From: Saccharopolyspora shandongensis
GTDB lineage: Bacteria > Actinomycetota > Actinomycetes > Mycobacteriales > Pseudonocardiaceae
Assembly (NCBI RefSeq): GCF_900106995.1
Contig: NZ_FNOK01000022.1
Location: 62,001 to 126,000, forward strand
DNA: 64,000 nucleotides
Direction of reading: 5' to 3'
Shown here piece by piece: positions 27,786-38,640 of the stretch; position 1 is the first letter of the stretch, and each line of letters opens with the position of its first letter. A program made the translations under genes and the position numbers. The notes under the pieces were generated by a model, which did not search any database, had not been told where the DNA came from, and saw nothing but the letters and a program-made list of their open reading frames with translations.

Positions 27786-28234
27786 CAGTGCAACTCGATT
27801 CCCAGTCGTTGGGCGGCCCGTGCGCGCTGCCGTCCCGCCCGTGCCTTGCGCAGCCGCTTGATCAGCATAGGGTCTGCCCGCTCGGCGACCGGACTGTCCA
27901 GCAACGCGTTCAGCAGTTGGTAGTACCGCGACGGCGACATGTCGAACAGCTCGCGGACCGCGAGCTCCTTCTTCACGCCTTCCCGCTTCCACCACTGCGA
28001 CTCGAAGGCCAGAATGCCCCGGTCCCGGACGGTGAGCTCGCCGTCCGGTGGTAAGGGCTGCGACGGCACCGGCGGCGGCTCGACGATCCGCTCGATCGGC
28101 TGGGTGATCGGCTCGGCGAGGCGCAACCGCCGACCGGGTGTCGGATCGGATTTCGGCTTCCGCTGTTGCAGGCGCGCCAGCTGCTCGCACTGACGAGCGA
28201 TCTCCTGCGCGGTCAGCATTTGGGCGGCGTCCAT
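27785..28234 (-). CDS. DUF3263 protein (Rv0430-like)
   Basis: 149 residues. The C-terminal half, DRGILAFESQWWKREGVKKE then FDMSPSRYYQLLNALLDSP, is the DUF3263 domain, which looks like a helix-turn-helix of about 60 residues. The N-terminal half is polar and Pro-rich. Function is unknown; the fold suggests DNA binding. It is first in a two-gene unit with the LytR_C protein and divergent from def (172-bp gap). Confidence 0.87.
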   Translation of the reverse strand: MDAAQMLTAQEIARQCEQLARLQQRKPKSDPTPGRRLRLAEPITQPIERIVEPPPVPSQPLPPDGELTVRDRGILAFESQWWKREGVKKELAVRELFDMSPSRYYQLLNALLDSPVAERADPMLIKRLRKARAGRQRARAAQRLGIELH

Positions 28235-28406
28235 CTGGCTCCTCGCCTCGCGATTCGGGACTTCCCGCGTTCGCTGGAATCACACAGCTGTGATTCCCCC
28301 TCAATTACACCATGCCCGGAATCCCGGCGGGAGCGGATCACACCGGCGAGTACCGGGCCCGGAACACCCCGTCGGCCCGACCGCCGAAACCGCTAAAGTC
28401 CCGCTC

Positions 28407-28988
28407 ATGGCTGTTCACCCGATCTGCGTCGTCGGCGACCCGGTGCTGCACCACCCCACCCGCCCGGTGGAGCACTTCGACGACGAGCTGCGCACCCTCG
28501 TCGAGGACATGTTCGAGACGATGGCAGCTGCCAACGGCGTCGGGCTGGCGGCCAACCAGATCGGCGTCGACCTGCGGGTGTTCGTCTACGACTGCCCCGA
28601 CGACGAGGGGGTCCAGCACCGCGGCGTGGTGGTCAACCCCGAGCTGACCACCTCCGGGATCCCGCAGGGCATGCCGGACCCGGACGACGACTGGGAGGGC
28701 TGCCTGTCGGTGCCGGGCGAGTCCTACCCGACCGGCCGGGCGAGCTGGGCGAAGGTCACCGGGTCCGATGTGGACGGAAAGCCGATCGAGGTCGAGGGGA
28801 CCGGTTTCTTCGCCCGCTGCCTGCAGCACGAAACCGACCACCTGGACGGTCATCTCTACCTGGACCGCCTGATGGGCCGCCACGCCAGGGCGGCGAAGAA
28901 GATGGTGCGCCGCAACGGCTGGGGAATCCCCGGCCTGACGTGGGACCCGGCGGAATCCGGCGACCCCTTCGCCGAAGACGAGGACTGA
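28407..28988 (+). CDS. def: Peptide deformylase
   Basis: 193 residues. All three metal-enzyme motifs are intact: GVGLAANQ (44-51), EGCLSV (97-102, metal ligand Cys99) and QHETDHLDG (140-148, His141, Glu142, His145). It removes formyl groups from nascent proteins. The acidic C-terminal tail (DPFAEDED) is common in actinobacterial forms. The ATG at 28407 is chosen by homology (MAVHPICVVGDPVLH); earlier starts add non-conserved sequence. Confidence 0.96.
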   Translation: MAVHPICVVGDPVLHHPTRPVEHFDDELRTLVEDMFETMAAANGVGLAANQIGVDLRVFVYDCPDDEGVQHRGVVVNPELTTSGIPQGMPDPDDDWEGCLSVPGESYPTGRASWAKVTGSDVDGKPIEVEGTGFFARCLQHETDHLDGHLYLDRLMGRHARAAKKMVRRNGWGIPGLTWDPAESGDPFAEDED

Positions 28989-28991
28989 ACC

Positions 28992-29570
28992 TCAGAAGTC
29001 CCTGGTTTCCAGGGTCAAGTTGAACGGATCGGGCAACTCGACGGGCTTGTCGAAAGGCACGCAGGACAACTCTCGATAACTGCCGGACTCAGGATTGGAA
29101 TAAAGCAACACCGACGGACCGCCTGCCCGGAATCGGTCGATCAGGAGATAGAGCGGCACACCGCCAAGCGCGTACCCTCTGAGCTTCGTTTCCCGATCTG
29201 TCTTGGCATTACTCCATGATGTGATCTCGACAGCGAGCAGCAGTTGATCCGCCACAACTGGATCACCTGGCGGATCTGCATCCAAAACTTCACGCGGGAC
29301 TACCGCGAGGTCAGGCTCATAGGTATCACCAGTTGCCGGGATCACGACCCCCAGCGCCGTAGCCAACTCCCACTCATCCAGGATCACCCTGGCCAACGCC
29401 TTGATCACACGGGAATTGACCTTGTTGTGCGGCTTTCCGGGCGGCGGCGTCATCACGATCACTCCCTCGATGATCTCCGCGCGCCAGCCCTTGCCTGGCA
29501 GCTGCACGTTCCGCCAGGCTTCCACCAACTCGTGCCACGTCGAGGGCTCGAGCGCCGGGGCAGCAGTCAT
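28992..29570 (-). CDS. Uma2-family putative endonuclease (DUF820)
   Basis: 192 residues. The restriction-endonuclease-like core shows EIIEGVIVMTPPPG, then YEPDLAVVP and LLAVEITSWSNAKTDRETKLRGYALGGVPLYLLID, the D...ExT pattern of Uma2 proteins, abundant in actinobacteria and cyanobacteria and of unknown biological role. The stop lies 3 bp after the def stop, so the two genes converge tightly. ATG follows ggaggtgatcgcgct. It is divergent from thiC. Confidence 0.88.
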   Translation of the reverse strand: MTAAPALEPSTWHELVEAWRNVQLPGKGWRAEIIEGVIVMTPPPGKPHNKVNSRVIKALARVILDEWELATALGVVIPATGDTYEPDLAVVPREVLDADPPGDPVVADQLLLAVEITSWSNAKTDRETKLRGYALGGVPLYLLIDRFRAGGPSVLLYSNPESGSYRELSCVPFDKPVELPDPFNLTLETRDF

Positions 29571-29740
29571 AGCGCGATCACCTCCTGTATCGATGCCATC
29601 ACGCACCGCACCCACCACCTCTGACACCGTTGCGATCGCCCTGGTCATGAGCCTAATGGCAAACCGCGCTGCCGTCATCGGGGTGAACCGGGGTTGGCAG
29701 CCCGCGGTCTCCCGGCTAGCCTCGGGCAGCGACAAATCAA

Positions 29741-29842
29741 CACCGCGGGAGCTCGCACCAACAGCGGGCTGAGAGGGCGGCTGGAGAACTCCGGGGCCGC
29801 CGACCGCATGAACCTGACCGGGTAATGCCGGCGTAGGGAGTG
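29741..29842 (+). promoter_or_regulatory. TPP riboswitch (THI element) of thiC
   Basis: The conserved TPP aptamer strings are present in order: GGGAGCTC, GGGCTGAGAGG, CGACCGCATGAACCTGACCG and GTAATGCCGGCGTAGGGAG. The last overlaps the ribosome-binding site, 1-2 nt before the thiC ATG, so binding of thiamine pyrophosphate should hide the ribosome site and block translation. This is the usual arrangement in actinobacteria. Confidence 0.95.
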
Positions 29843-29843
29843 G

Positions 29844-31493
<1,650 letters not shown>

Positions 31494-31557
31494 CCCGCGG
31501 CACGTCGTCCAAGTCCTCCGGCATGTCGTGTCCCGGCACGCCGGAGGACCGCAATCT

Positions 31558-31822
31558 CCCATTGAGGTTTTTCCAACCTCGTTCTGCGTAGCGGTGCCGG
31601 TAGCGGAACCTCAGCGCCCGCCTGGCTGTGGGTGCCCTGACTTATGTATGCCCAATACACGGCGTCAGGGCCGTCCTCGCCAGGCGAACGCTGAGAACCC
31701 GCGGCGGTGCCAGTTGCGAAGGTGGGCCCGAAAGCGCCTGACGGCGCTTGGCGACGGCACGCACGCAGGCGCAGGTCAGACGCCGCAGCTGCGGTACCCG
31801 ACCAGGATGAAAACCCTCCATG
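31558..31822 (-). repeat. Structured intergenic repeat, copy B (inverted)
   Basis: Copy B lies between thiC and thiD in the opposite orientation to copies A, D, E. Read on the minus strand it has AAGCGCC/GGCGCTT, the central CCCTGAC/GTCAGGG with TGTAT/ATACA, and the strings ctcgc or tcgcaactggcaccgccgcg. The 5' end runs into a hairpin with loop ATCGAAGGTCCGAT shared with 24690-24707. It splits what would otherwise be a thiC-thiD unit (410-bp gap, no other gene). Confidence 0.85.
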
Positions 31823-31903
31823 GAATCGAAGGTCCGATTTCCGCTGGAATCGCGTTCCCGGCCGGTCCGCGCCTTGGAAGATCGGGCGGAGCGGGGTCGT
31901 AAC

Positions 31904-32779
31904 ATGAAGTGGATGCACGAGATCTCGGCCGGGCACGAACTCCGGCCCGCGAACAACACCGCTCCCCCGACCGCGCTGACCATCGCCGGGTCGGACTCCG
32001 GCGGCAGCGCCGGGATGCACGCGGACCTGCGCACCTTCTTCGCCTGCGGCGTGCACGGCATGACCGCGGTCACCGCCGTGACGGTGCAGAACACCGTCGG
32101 CGTCACCGGGCTGGTCGAGATCTCGCCGGAGACCGTCGCCGCGCAGGTCGACGCGGTCGCCTCGGACATCGGCGTGGACGCGGCCAAGACCGGGGTGCTC
32201 GCCTCGGCCGCCACCATCGAGGCCGTGCTGGACGTCTGCGACGAGCACGGCATCGGCCGCGGCGGTCGCACGCCGTTCGTCGTGGACCCGGTCGCCGCCT
32301 CCCGCAGCGGCGAGCCGCTGCTGCGCCCGGACGCGCTGGACGCCCTGCGGCACAAGGCCTTCCCGCGCGCGACGCTCGTCACCCCGAACCTCGACGAGGT
32401 GCGACTGCTGACCGGCATCGACGCGCGGACCCGCGCGGACCTGCTGGACGCCGCGAAGGCCGTCTTCGACTTCGGCCCGCAGTGGGTGCTGATCAAGAGC
32501 GGCCACCTGGAAGACGACCCGGAGTGCATCGACCTGCTCTTCGATGGCGACGAGGCGATCCCGCTGCCCGGCCCCCGCTACGCGACGGTGCACACCCACG
32601 GCGCCGGGGACGTGTTCGCCTCGGCGATCACGGCCGCCCTGGCGAAGGGCGCTTCGATGCCGGACGCGGTGCGCAGCGGCAAGCGGTTCGTCACGCGCAG
32701 CGTCTCGGACGCCTACCCGCTCGGCGCCGGGGTCGGGCCGGTGTCGACGTTCTGGCGCATCAGCCCCCGGTCCGTCTGA
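31904..32779 (+). CDS. thiD: Hydroxymethylpyrimidine/phosphomethylpyrimidine kinase ThiD
   Basis: 291 residues. Ribokinase-like kinase that phosphorylates HMP and HMP-P, the step after ThiC. It shows LTIAGSDSGGSAGMHADLRTF near the start (GSDSGG for substrate), VVDPVAASRSGEPLL and the anion-hole/catalytic motif HTHGAGDVFASAI (the family more often has GTGC). The ATG at 31904 is chosen by a GGAG 12 nt upstream; a second ATG at 31913 is possible. Repeat B upstream leaves about 80 bp for a promoter unless transcription reads through from thiC. Confidence 0.95.
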   Translation: MKWMHEISAGHELRPANNTAPPTALTIAGSDSGGSAGMHADLRTFFACGVHGMTAVTAVTVQNTVGVTGLVEISPETVAAQVDAVASDIGVDAAKTGVLASAATIEAVLDVCDEHGIGRGGRTPFVVDPVAASRSGEPLLRPDALDALRHKAFPRATLVTPNLDEVRLLTGIDARTRADLLDAAKAVFDFGPQWVLIKSGHLEDDPECIDLLFDGDEAIPLPGPRYATVHTHGAGDVFASAITAALAKGASMPDAVRSGKRFVTRSVSDAYPLGAGVGPVSTFWRISPRSV

Positions 32780-32929
32780 ATCCCCCCAACCAGGCCCCTA
32801 ATAGAGTGATTTTCGTCCCGGATCTGTAACCCGAATGGCGTGCCCGATCGACACAGGGGTTGAGAAGCGCGTAATTCCCGAGATCGTGGGCCAGCGGCGG
32901 CCCGCGGTCTGCTGCGCGCTGCGCGCACG

Positions 32930-34939
32930 ATGACGACAGGGGTTTGCAACAGCGTGGCTAAAACGGTGTGGACACGAGTACGGGGACTGCTGGCCACCGA
33001 GGCCGGGGCGCCGGATCCCCGGCAGCGCCAGTACGCGGTGCTGGTGCTCATCGCCGTGGTGGCCGGCACCGCCATCGGCTGGATCTTCGGCCTGCAGACC
33101 CCGGCGCTGATCGCCGGCCTGACCGCGGTGCTCGCGCTGATCGCCACCGGCGGCCAGTCGCTGCGCTCGGACCTGCAGCGGTTCGTGTGGTTCACCCCGG
33201 CGCTGGTGCTCGTGATGACCGTCGGCCCGCTGCTGAGCAACATCCCGGTGCTGGCCGGGCTCGCGGTGGCGGTGGTGGTCTTCGGCGCCGGCATGCTGCC
33301 CGCGCTGGGCGAGCACTACCGCATCGGCGGGCAGACCTTCGCCGCGGCGACGCTGGTGTCCACCACCACCGGCATCGGTTCCGACCAGCCGGTGCTGGTG
33401 CTGCTGGCGGCGAGCGCCGCGGGCGCGGCGTTCGCGCTGGTGCTGCGGGTGATCATCGGTCTCAGCGATCCGACCAGGGCCACCCGCGTGGCGGTCGCCC
33501 GGACGCTGCTCGAACCCGGGCCGGGCGTGGTCGAATCCGCCGCCGCCGCGTGGCGCGCCGACGGGTCCAGCACCTGGCTCGGTCAGGTGCTCGCCGGGGC
33601 CGCCCGCTTCCGCGCGGCTCGGGAGACGCTGCTCGCGCAGGCCCAGCAGAGCGACCGGGCCGAGGCCGCACGCCTGGAGCAGATCGTCGCGGAGGCCGAC
33701 CAGGTCGCCGCCGAGCTCGCCCGGGCGGTGCGCTCCCGCGCCTGCACCGGACTGCCCGCGGCGGCCCGCCGCGACCCGGCGCTGGCGGTCGTGGCGCGCG
33801 GCGGACGGCAGGACCTGCCGGACGCGGTGCAGGGCCTCAACCAGGGGCTGGACCGGATCCGCGGTGCCGTGGTGCGGCGCGTCGAGACGCCGTTGCCGCC
33901 GTCGGCTCCCGGCGCGCGCCGGGAACGCGTGAAGGGCGCGATCCGCGCGCACCTCTCGTTCCGCTCGTCGCTGTTCCGGCACGCGCTGCGCTGCACCCTC
34001 GCGGTCGCCTTCGGCATGGTGATCGTCCTGCTGCTGCGCGATCCTTCGGCGTCGAGCCTGCTGCTCGCGCTCTACGTGGTGCTGCAGCCTGCGGCTCGCG
34101 ACAGCATGACCGGCGCGCTGGAGCGCACCGGCGGCGCGGTGCTGGGCGTGACCGCGCTGGCCGTGCTGATCGGCCTGCTGCCGGGGGCGTTCTTGCTGGT
34201 GCCGCTGGTGATCGGCGGGATGCTGCTGAGCATGCCGCGGCTGCGCACCGACTATCAGGCGCTGCTCGGTTGCCTGATCGTCGTGACCGTCGTCGACCAG
34301 GCGATGCGGCTGGAACGGCCGCTAGTGAACGTGGGGATCAGCTTCGCGGCGAACACGGCGGTCGGCGCGGCCATCGCGCTGATCGTCGGCTACGTCAGCT
34401 ACCTGGTGCTGCCCAGCAGCATCCTGCCGGACGTGCGCGGCGCGGTGCGGTCGACGGTGTGGGCGGTGTCCGAGCTGCTGCGCAGCGTGCGGGCGGCCGG
34501 GCAGGGCGTCGATCTGCCCGCAGCGCTGCAGGCCGCGAACGTGCTCGCGCTGCGGCGCACCCAGGACCTGCTGGGCATGCCCGCGCTGCTCGACGGGACC
34601 GGCGAGGAGACCGACGACGACCGGGCGACGCGCGCGGCGGCGATCGCGCTCGACGCATTGCGCCAGGACGTCGCGACGCTCGCGTTCCGGCCGGAGTCCG
34701 AGCAGGCGATCGCGGTGCCGGCGCTGCGCGCGGTGGACGACCTGCTGGGCGGCAAGCCGACGGCGAAGATCCCGGACGTGCCCGAGAGCAGCGCCCCGGC
34801 GACGGAGCTGCTGGCGAGCTCGCTGGTGGAGAACGCCCTGCACGCCCGCCAGGCGATCGACCGGACCTTCGGTTACGACAACCCGTGGAAGAGCTACACG
34901 ATCAGCTTCGTCCGCCCCGAACGCCTCCACATCCGCTGA
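32930..34939 (+). CDS. FUSC-family (aromatic acid exporter-like) membrane protein
   Basis: 669 residues with two membrane blocks (about 35-165 and 345-490), each of five or six helices, separated by a soluble helical section (about 170-330), and a cytoplasmic C-terminal domain. This is the layout of FUSC proteins related to p-hydroxybenzoate exporters. Transport substrate cannot be told from sequence. The start is uncertain: ATG 32930 or GTG 32954. A perfect palindrome follows the stop. Confidence 0.82.
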   Translation: MTTGVCNSVAKTVWTRVRGLLATEAGAPDPRQRQYAVLVLIAVVAGTAIGWIFGLQTPALIAGLTAVLALIATGGQSLRSDLQRFVWFTPALVLVMTVGPLLSNIPVLAGLAVAVVVFGAGMLPALGEHYRIGGQTFAAATLVSTTTGIGSDQPVLVLLAASAAGAAFALVLRVIIGLSDPTRATRVAVARTLLEPGPGVVESAAAAWRADGSSTWLGQVLAGAARFRAARETLLAQAQQSDRAEAARLEQIVAEADQVAAELARAVRSRACTGLPAAARRDPALAVVARGGRQDLPDAVQGLNQGLDRIRGAVVRRVETPLPPSAPGARRERVKGAIRAHLSFRSSLFRHALRCTLAVAFGMVIVLLLRDPSASSLLLALYVVLQPAARDSMTGALERTGGAVLGVTALAVLIGLLPGAFLLVPLVIGGMLLSMPRLRTDYQALLGCLIVVTVVDQAMRLERPLVNVGISFAANTAVGAAIALIVGYVSYLVLPSSILPDVRGAVRSTVWAVSELLRSVRAAGQGVDLPAALQAANVLALRRTQDLLGMPALLDGTGEETDDDRATRAAAIALDALRQDVATLAFRPESEQAIAVPALRAVDDLLGGKPTAKIPDVPESSAPATELLASSLVENALHARQAIDRTFGYDNPWKSYTISFVRPERLHIR

Positions 34940-34943
34940 TCGT

Positions 34944-34961
34944 CTCCCTCCCGGGAGGGAG
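34944..34961 (+). terminator. Terminator-like palindrome after the FUSC gene
   Basis: CTCCCTCCC with its exact complement GGGAGGGAG makes an 18-bp palindrome 4 bp after the stop, followed by gcgttt. Confidence 0.6.
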
Positions 34962-35017
34962 GCGTTTCCGCCTCGGGCGGGAGTGATCCGCGGCCCGCGA
35001 TTCCTACCGTCGCAGGC

Positions 35018-35470
35018 ATGGGTGGTTCCGATCGGCCACGACGCTGGCCCGCATGCGCACTAGCAGTGCTCTTCCTCGGCTACGCCGCGGGAAAAGCCGT
35101 CTTCGCCTGGCAGGGCAGGCTCGGGTTCCCGGGCGGCCCGGCCGTGCCGGATGCCGTGCGCGACGGCTACTTCATGGACGCCGCGACGGCCCAGTGGCTC
35201 GCCGCCGCGACCGGGGTGCTGGCCGCGTGCGTGGCCATCGCCACGATCACCGAGCCGGGACGCCGCGCGCCGAGATCGTTGATGCTGCTGGTGCTGGCCG
35301 GGATGTTGCTGGCCGTCGCCGCCGGCGCGGCGATCATGATCGTGGACGGCTTCATCGGCATCGGGGTGGGCTGGCAGTGGCACCACGGGGTCCTCGGGAT
35401 CGCCGTGGTCGGGCTGCTCGTGGCGATGATCCGGTCCTACGCGGAGGCGACGAAGCATGTCGTGGGCTGA
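35018..35470 (+). CDS. Small four-helix membrane protein, unknown function
   Basis: 150 residues with about four hydrophobic helices (roughly 12-30, 57-76, 87-108 and 121-138). I do not recognise a domain. Its stop overlaps the next gene by 14 bp, so the two are surely co-translated and probably form one membrane unit. ATG follows cgtcgcaggc, a weak ribosome site. Both genes sit between thiD and thiG and have no visible link with thiamine. Confidence 0.75.
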   Translation: MGGSDRPRRWPACALAVLFLGYAAGKAVFAWQGRLGFPGGPAVPDAVRDGYFMDAATAQWLAAATGVLAACVAIATITEPGRRAPRSLMLLVLAGMLLAVAAGAAIMIVDGFIGIGVGWQWHHGVLGIAVVGLLVAMIRSYAEATKHVVG

Positions 35471-35978
35471 CCGCACGCGGGCGGGCGCATACGGGGCGGC
35501 AGCCTGCGCCGCGGCCTACGGGTCGATGAAGCTGGCACAGGCGCTCGGGGCCAATGCGCTGGCCGACAAGGACCCGCTGCGGCCGGACCTGCGCGAACGG
35601 CTGCTCGCCCGCGATCCGCTGTTCGTGGCGAGCCACTGGGTGCTGGCCGGTGCCGCGGTGGTCGGCATCATCGTCGCGCTGGCCACCACCCGGCCCTGGC
35701 GTGCGCCACTCCCGCGCCGGCTGCTGCTGACGATCGCCTGGACGCTCGGGATCTTGATGATCGTCCGCTCGATCGGGCCGCTGGGCATCGGCTTCGTCAG
35801 TGACGCGTTGGTGCTCACCGGGATCGACGAACCGCCGCCCGAGCACGCCGCGCTGGCGCGCGACCTGGCGCTCTGGGACCTGCTGCTGTGGTCGCCGTTC
35901 TTCCTGCTGTGGGGCGTGTGCTGGGCACTGGCCGCCTGGCGGTTGGGCCGGGACCGCCCGCCTCCGACCATCCACTGA
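35457..35978 (+). CDS. Small membrane protein, partner of the overlapping upstream gene
   Basis: 173 residues with four predicted helices (roughly 8-25, 60-80, 90-112 and 142-163). It resembles DUF3995-type small membrane proteins in layout, but I cannot confirm this from motifs. ATG lies inside the upstream gene after gaggcgacgaagc. The stop converges with thiG, with a 23-bp gap. Confidence 0.73.
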   Translation: MSWADRTRAGAYGAAACAAAYGSMKLAQALGANALADKDPLRPDLRERLLARDPLFVASHWVLAGAAVVGIIVALATTRPWRAPLPRRLLLTIAWTLGILMIVRSIGPLGIGFVSDALVLTGIDEPPPEHAALARDLALWDLLLWSPFFLLWGVCWALAAWRLGRDRPPPTIH

Positions 35979-36001
35979 GGACTCGTCGGCCCGGCCCCGG
36001 C

Positions 36002-36766
36002 TCACTCCAGGGGACGGCCGGGGCTGGATGCCTGCGCCCAGAAGCGCTTGGGAATCCGGCCCGCCAGGGCCGCGAGGCGGCCTCCCTCGACCGCCGCCCG
36101 CATCGCGGCCGCCATTCGCTCCGGGTCCTGGGCCCGGGTGACCGCCGTGGCCAGCAGCACCGCCGAGCAGCCGAGCTCCATCGCCAGCGCCGCGTCCGAG
36201 GCCGTGCCGATGCCCGCGTCCAGCACGATCGGCACCGACGCGCGGGAGACGATCATCTCGATGTTGTGCGGGTTCCGGATGCCCAGGCCGGTGCCGATCG
36301 GCGAGCCCAGCGGCATCACCGCGGCGCAACCGGTCTCCTCCAGCTTCAGCGCCAGCACCGGATCGTCGTTGGTGTACGCCAGCACCACGAAGCCCTGGTC
36401 GACCAGCTGTTCCGCGGCGTCGAGCAGCTCCACCGGGTCGGGCAGCAGGGTGTCGTCGTCGGCGACGACCTCCAGCTTGACCCAGTTCGTCTCCAGCGCC
36501 TCCCGCGCCAGCTGCGCGGTCAGCACGGCCTCCGCCGCGGTCCGGCAGCCTGCCGTGTTCGGCAGTGCTTCGATGCCGAGCTTGCGCAGCAGGTCGAGCA
36601 CCCCGGTGCCGCCACCGGCGTCGGCGCGGCGCATCGCCACGGTCGTCAGCTCGGTTCCGGACGCGATCAGCGCGCGCTCCAGGACCGCGAGGTTCGTCGC
36701 CCCTCCGGTCCCGGTGATCAGCCGCGAGCCGAACTCGCGGCCGGCGATCACCAACGGGTCGTCCAT
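36002..36766 (-). CDS. thiG: Thiazole synthase ThiG
   Basis: 254 residues. TIM-barrel enzyme that condenses DXP, dehydroglycine and the ThiS thiocarboxylate into the thiazole moiety. Visible: LVIAGREFGSRLITGTG at the start, LPNTAGCRTAAEA, VKLEVVADDDTLLPDP (with the Schiff-base Lys), GTGLGIRNPHNI and VLDAGIGTASDAALAMELG. The ATG at 36766 has AGGAG 6 nt upstream, which decides it over an earlier in-frame ATG. It is third in the riboswitch-led unit thiO-thiS-thiG. Confidence 0.97.
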   Translation of the reverse strand: MDDPLVIAGREFGSRLITGTGGATNLAVLERALIASGTELTTVAMRRADAGGGTGVLDLLRKLGIEALPNTAGCRTAAEAVLTAQLAREALETNWVKLEVVADDDTLLPDPVELLDAAEQLVDQGFVVLAYTNDDPVLALKLEETGCAAVMPLGSPIGTGLGIRNPHNIEMIVSRASVPIVLDAGIGTASDAALAMELGCSAVLLATAVTRAQDPERMAAAMRAAVEGGRLAALAGRIPKRFWAQASSPGRPLE

Positions 36767-36868
36767 GACTCTCCTAACAACGGGTCCACCGAATCCGGGT
36801 AGCGCGGGATTCGGCGCGCTTCTGTTGCCCTGCAAAGGGGTTCGGGTGGTGACCCACCCGGAGGGGCG

Positions 36869-37069
36869 TCAGCCGCCTTGCACTGCGGTGAGGACCTCGA
36901 TCGCGGCATCGGGGCCCAGCGCGGTGTCCGGCCACAGGGCGCGCGGCACCACGGCACCGTCCAGCGCCACGGCCACGCCCCGCTCGGGCACCCCGAACTC
37001 CTGCAGCACCGCCGCGAGCGTTGCGCCTGCGGCGACCTGCCGGTTCTCCCCGTTGATCACGACGTGCAC
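36869..37069 (-). CDS. thiS: Sulfur carrier protein ThiS
   Basis: 66 residues, ubiquitin-like, ending in the required Gly-Gly (TAVQGG) that is adenylated and thiocarboxylated. Starting at GTG 37069 gives the normal start (VHVVINGENRQV) with GGAGG 7 nt upstream and overlaps the thiO end by 13 bp. The overlap implies coupled translation. A 102-bp gap follows to thiG. Confidence 0.95.
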   Translation of the reverse strand: MHVVINGENRQVAAGATLAAVLQEFGVPERGVAVALDGAVVPRALWPDTALGPDAAIEVLTAVQGG

Positions 37070-38184
37070 TGCTGTCCTCCCCATCGGCTCGGATCGGCGG
37101 CCTTGATCTCGACGGCTGGCTCCTCGCCGCGCAACAGCGCGAGCGCCGCCTCGACCGTCACCGGGGCGAGCAGGAAGCCGCCGCGGTGGTGCCCGGTGGC
37201 CGCCAGGACACCGGGTTCCAGCCAGCCCAGCACCGGCAGGTTGTCGTCGGTGCTCGGGCGCAGCCCGGCCGCGGCCTCGACCAGCCGGTATTCGGCGATG
37301 CCCGGCATCAGCCGCTCGGCGTCGGCGATCAGGTCCCGCACCCCGCCCACGGTGACCTCGGTGTCGAACCCCACCTCGTACTGGGTGGCGCCGAGCACCA
37401 GGCCGCCGTCGTCGCGCGGCACCAGGTAGGTCTGCCGGCCGCGCACCGGGCCGCGGATCGTGCGGCTCGGCGGCGGCAGCGCCGTGGCTCGCGCGCGCAG
37501 GCGGAGGATCTCGCCCTTCACCGGCCGAATCCGGTCCCGCAGCGTGGGATGCAGCTCGCCCGAGTGCACGCCCGCCGAGATCACCGCGATATCGCAGTCC
37601 ACAGTGGAATCTTCGAGCTCCACCGCGCCGGGCCGGACGCGCGTCGCGTTCGCCGCGACGAACTCGACGCCCGCCGCGGTCGCGGCCGCGCGCAGCGCAG
37701 CCAGCGCGAGGCGGTTGTCGACCGCGAGATCGCCCGGCACTTCGAGCCCACCGCGCACCGCCGGGCCCAGCGACGGTTCGAGTCGCCGCACCTCCCGGCC
37801 GGTCAGGCGGGTGACGGCGCGGCCGAGCCGCGCGAGGTAGTCGGCCAGGTTGTCGAGCTCCGCGCGGTCCGCGCTGTCGACGCCGACGACCAGGGTTCCC
37901 TCGCGGCGCAGCCCCGAAGGCAGGCCCGAGGCCCGGGCGAGTTCGTCGGCGAACTCCGGCCAGAGCCGCAGCGACGCCGCGCCCAGCTCCAGCAGTTCCT
38001 CTTCGCCGGGCCACGCCTCCGCCAGCGGCGCCAGCATCCCGCCGGCCACGTTCGACGCCCCGGACGCCGGTTCGGCGTCGACGAGTTGCACGCGATGCCC
38101 GGCGGCGGCTGCGCGCCATGCCACGGACATGCCGATCACGCCGCCGCCCACGACGACGACGGATTTGTTCCGTTCTTCAGACAC
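37057..38184 (-). CDS. thiO: Glycine oxidase ThiO
   Basis: 375 residues. FAD-dependent oxidase supplying dehydroglycine for thiazole formation. The dinucleotide motif GGGVIGMSVAWRAAAAGH is at about 13-30, followed by GASNVAGGMLAP, and the C-terminal GLRPSTDDNLPVLGW and GHHRGGFLLAP are typical. GTG start with GGAG 6 nt upstream, right behind the TPP riboswitch. It is the first gene of thiO-thiS-thiG. Confidence 0.95.
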   Translation of the reverse strand: MSEERNKSVVVVGGGVIGMSVAWRAAAAGHRVQLVDAEPASGASNVAGGMLAPLAEAWPGEEELLELGAASLRLWPEFADELARASGLPSGLRREGTLVVGVDSADRAELDNLADYLARLGRAVTRLTGREVRRLEPSLGPAVRGGLEVPGDLAVDNRLALAALRAAATAAGVEFVAANATRVRPGAVELEDSTVDCDIAVISAGVHSGELHPTLRDRIRPVKGEILRLRARATALPPPSRTIRGPVRGRQTYLVPRDDGGLVLGATQYEVGFDTEVTVGGVRDLIADAERLMPGIAEYRLVEAAAGLRPSTDDNLPVLGWLEPGVLAATGHHRGGFLLAPVTVEAALALLRGEEPAVEIKAADPSRWGGQQCTS

Positions 38185-38189
38185 TCCAC

Positions 38190-38272
38190 GCTCCCTGCGC
38201 CGGCATGACCCGGATCAGGTTCGACGGTCGGGGCCAACGCCCCCTCTCAGCCCGGCAACCGGGCTCCCGTGC
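38190..38272 (-). promoter_or_regulatory. TPP riboswitch of the thiO-thiS-thiG unit
   Basis: Read on the minus strand: ACGGGAGCCCGG, CCGGGCTGAGAGGG, CCGACCGTCGAACCTGATCC and GGGTCATGCCGGCGCAGGGAG, in TPP aptamer order. The final string merges with the thiO ribosome site, indicating translational control by thiamine pyrophosphate. thiC has its own copy, so both halves of the pathway respond to the same signal. Confidence 0.95.
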
Positions 38273-38334
38273 TCACCAGCAACCACCGTACCTGGCGAGG
38301 ATCGCCACGTCGTTACCCGTCATGAACTCACTTT

Positions 38335-38530
38335 GCGTAACGGCGCAGGTAGCGGTCCCCCTGCGGGAATTACCGTCGCCGCCTGGACTCCGGGATCCCC
38401 GACACACGTATGCCCAATACGTCGCGTCGGTAGCTGGCCTCGCCCAGTAGCCCAGAAGGGCGGGCACCGTCTGAGAACCCGCGGCGGTGCCGGTTGCGCA
38501 GGTGAGCCAAGCGGCTGCGCCGCTTCAAAG
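38335..38530 (-). repeat. Structured intergenic repeat, copy C (inverted)
   Basis: It fills much of the 456-bp gap between the divergent thiO and thiE. On the minus strand: AAGCGGC-gca-GCCGCTT, gcaccgccgcgggttctcag, the central hairpin ACGTAT/ATACGT over CCGAC/GTCGG, then taattcccgcagggggacc. Compared with A the stems have changed bases on both sides. It has no CAGTTTCAATTGAGG ends. Confidence 0.85.
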
Positions 38531-38640
38531 ACGGGCGGTCGAGCAACTTTCACAAATTTCGGGCGCCGGGTGGGAACGCGCGCCGGTGCCCGCGTTCACG
38601 CGGTCCGGCGACCGCGCCGCGGGGAGCTACCCTGTGGGAC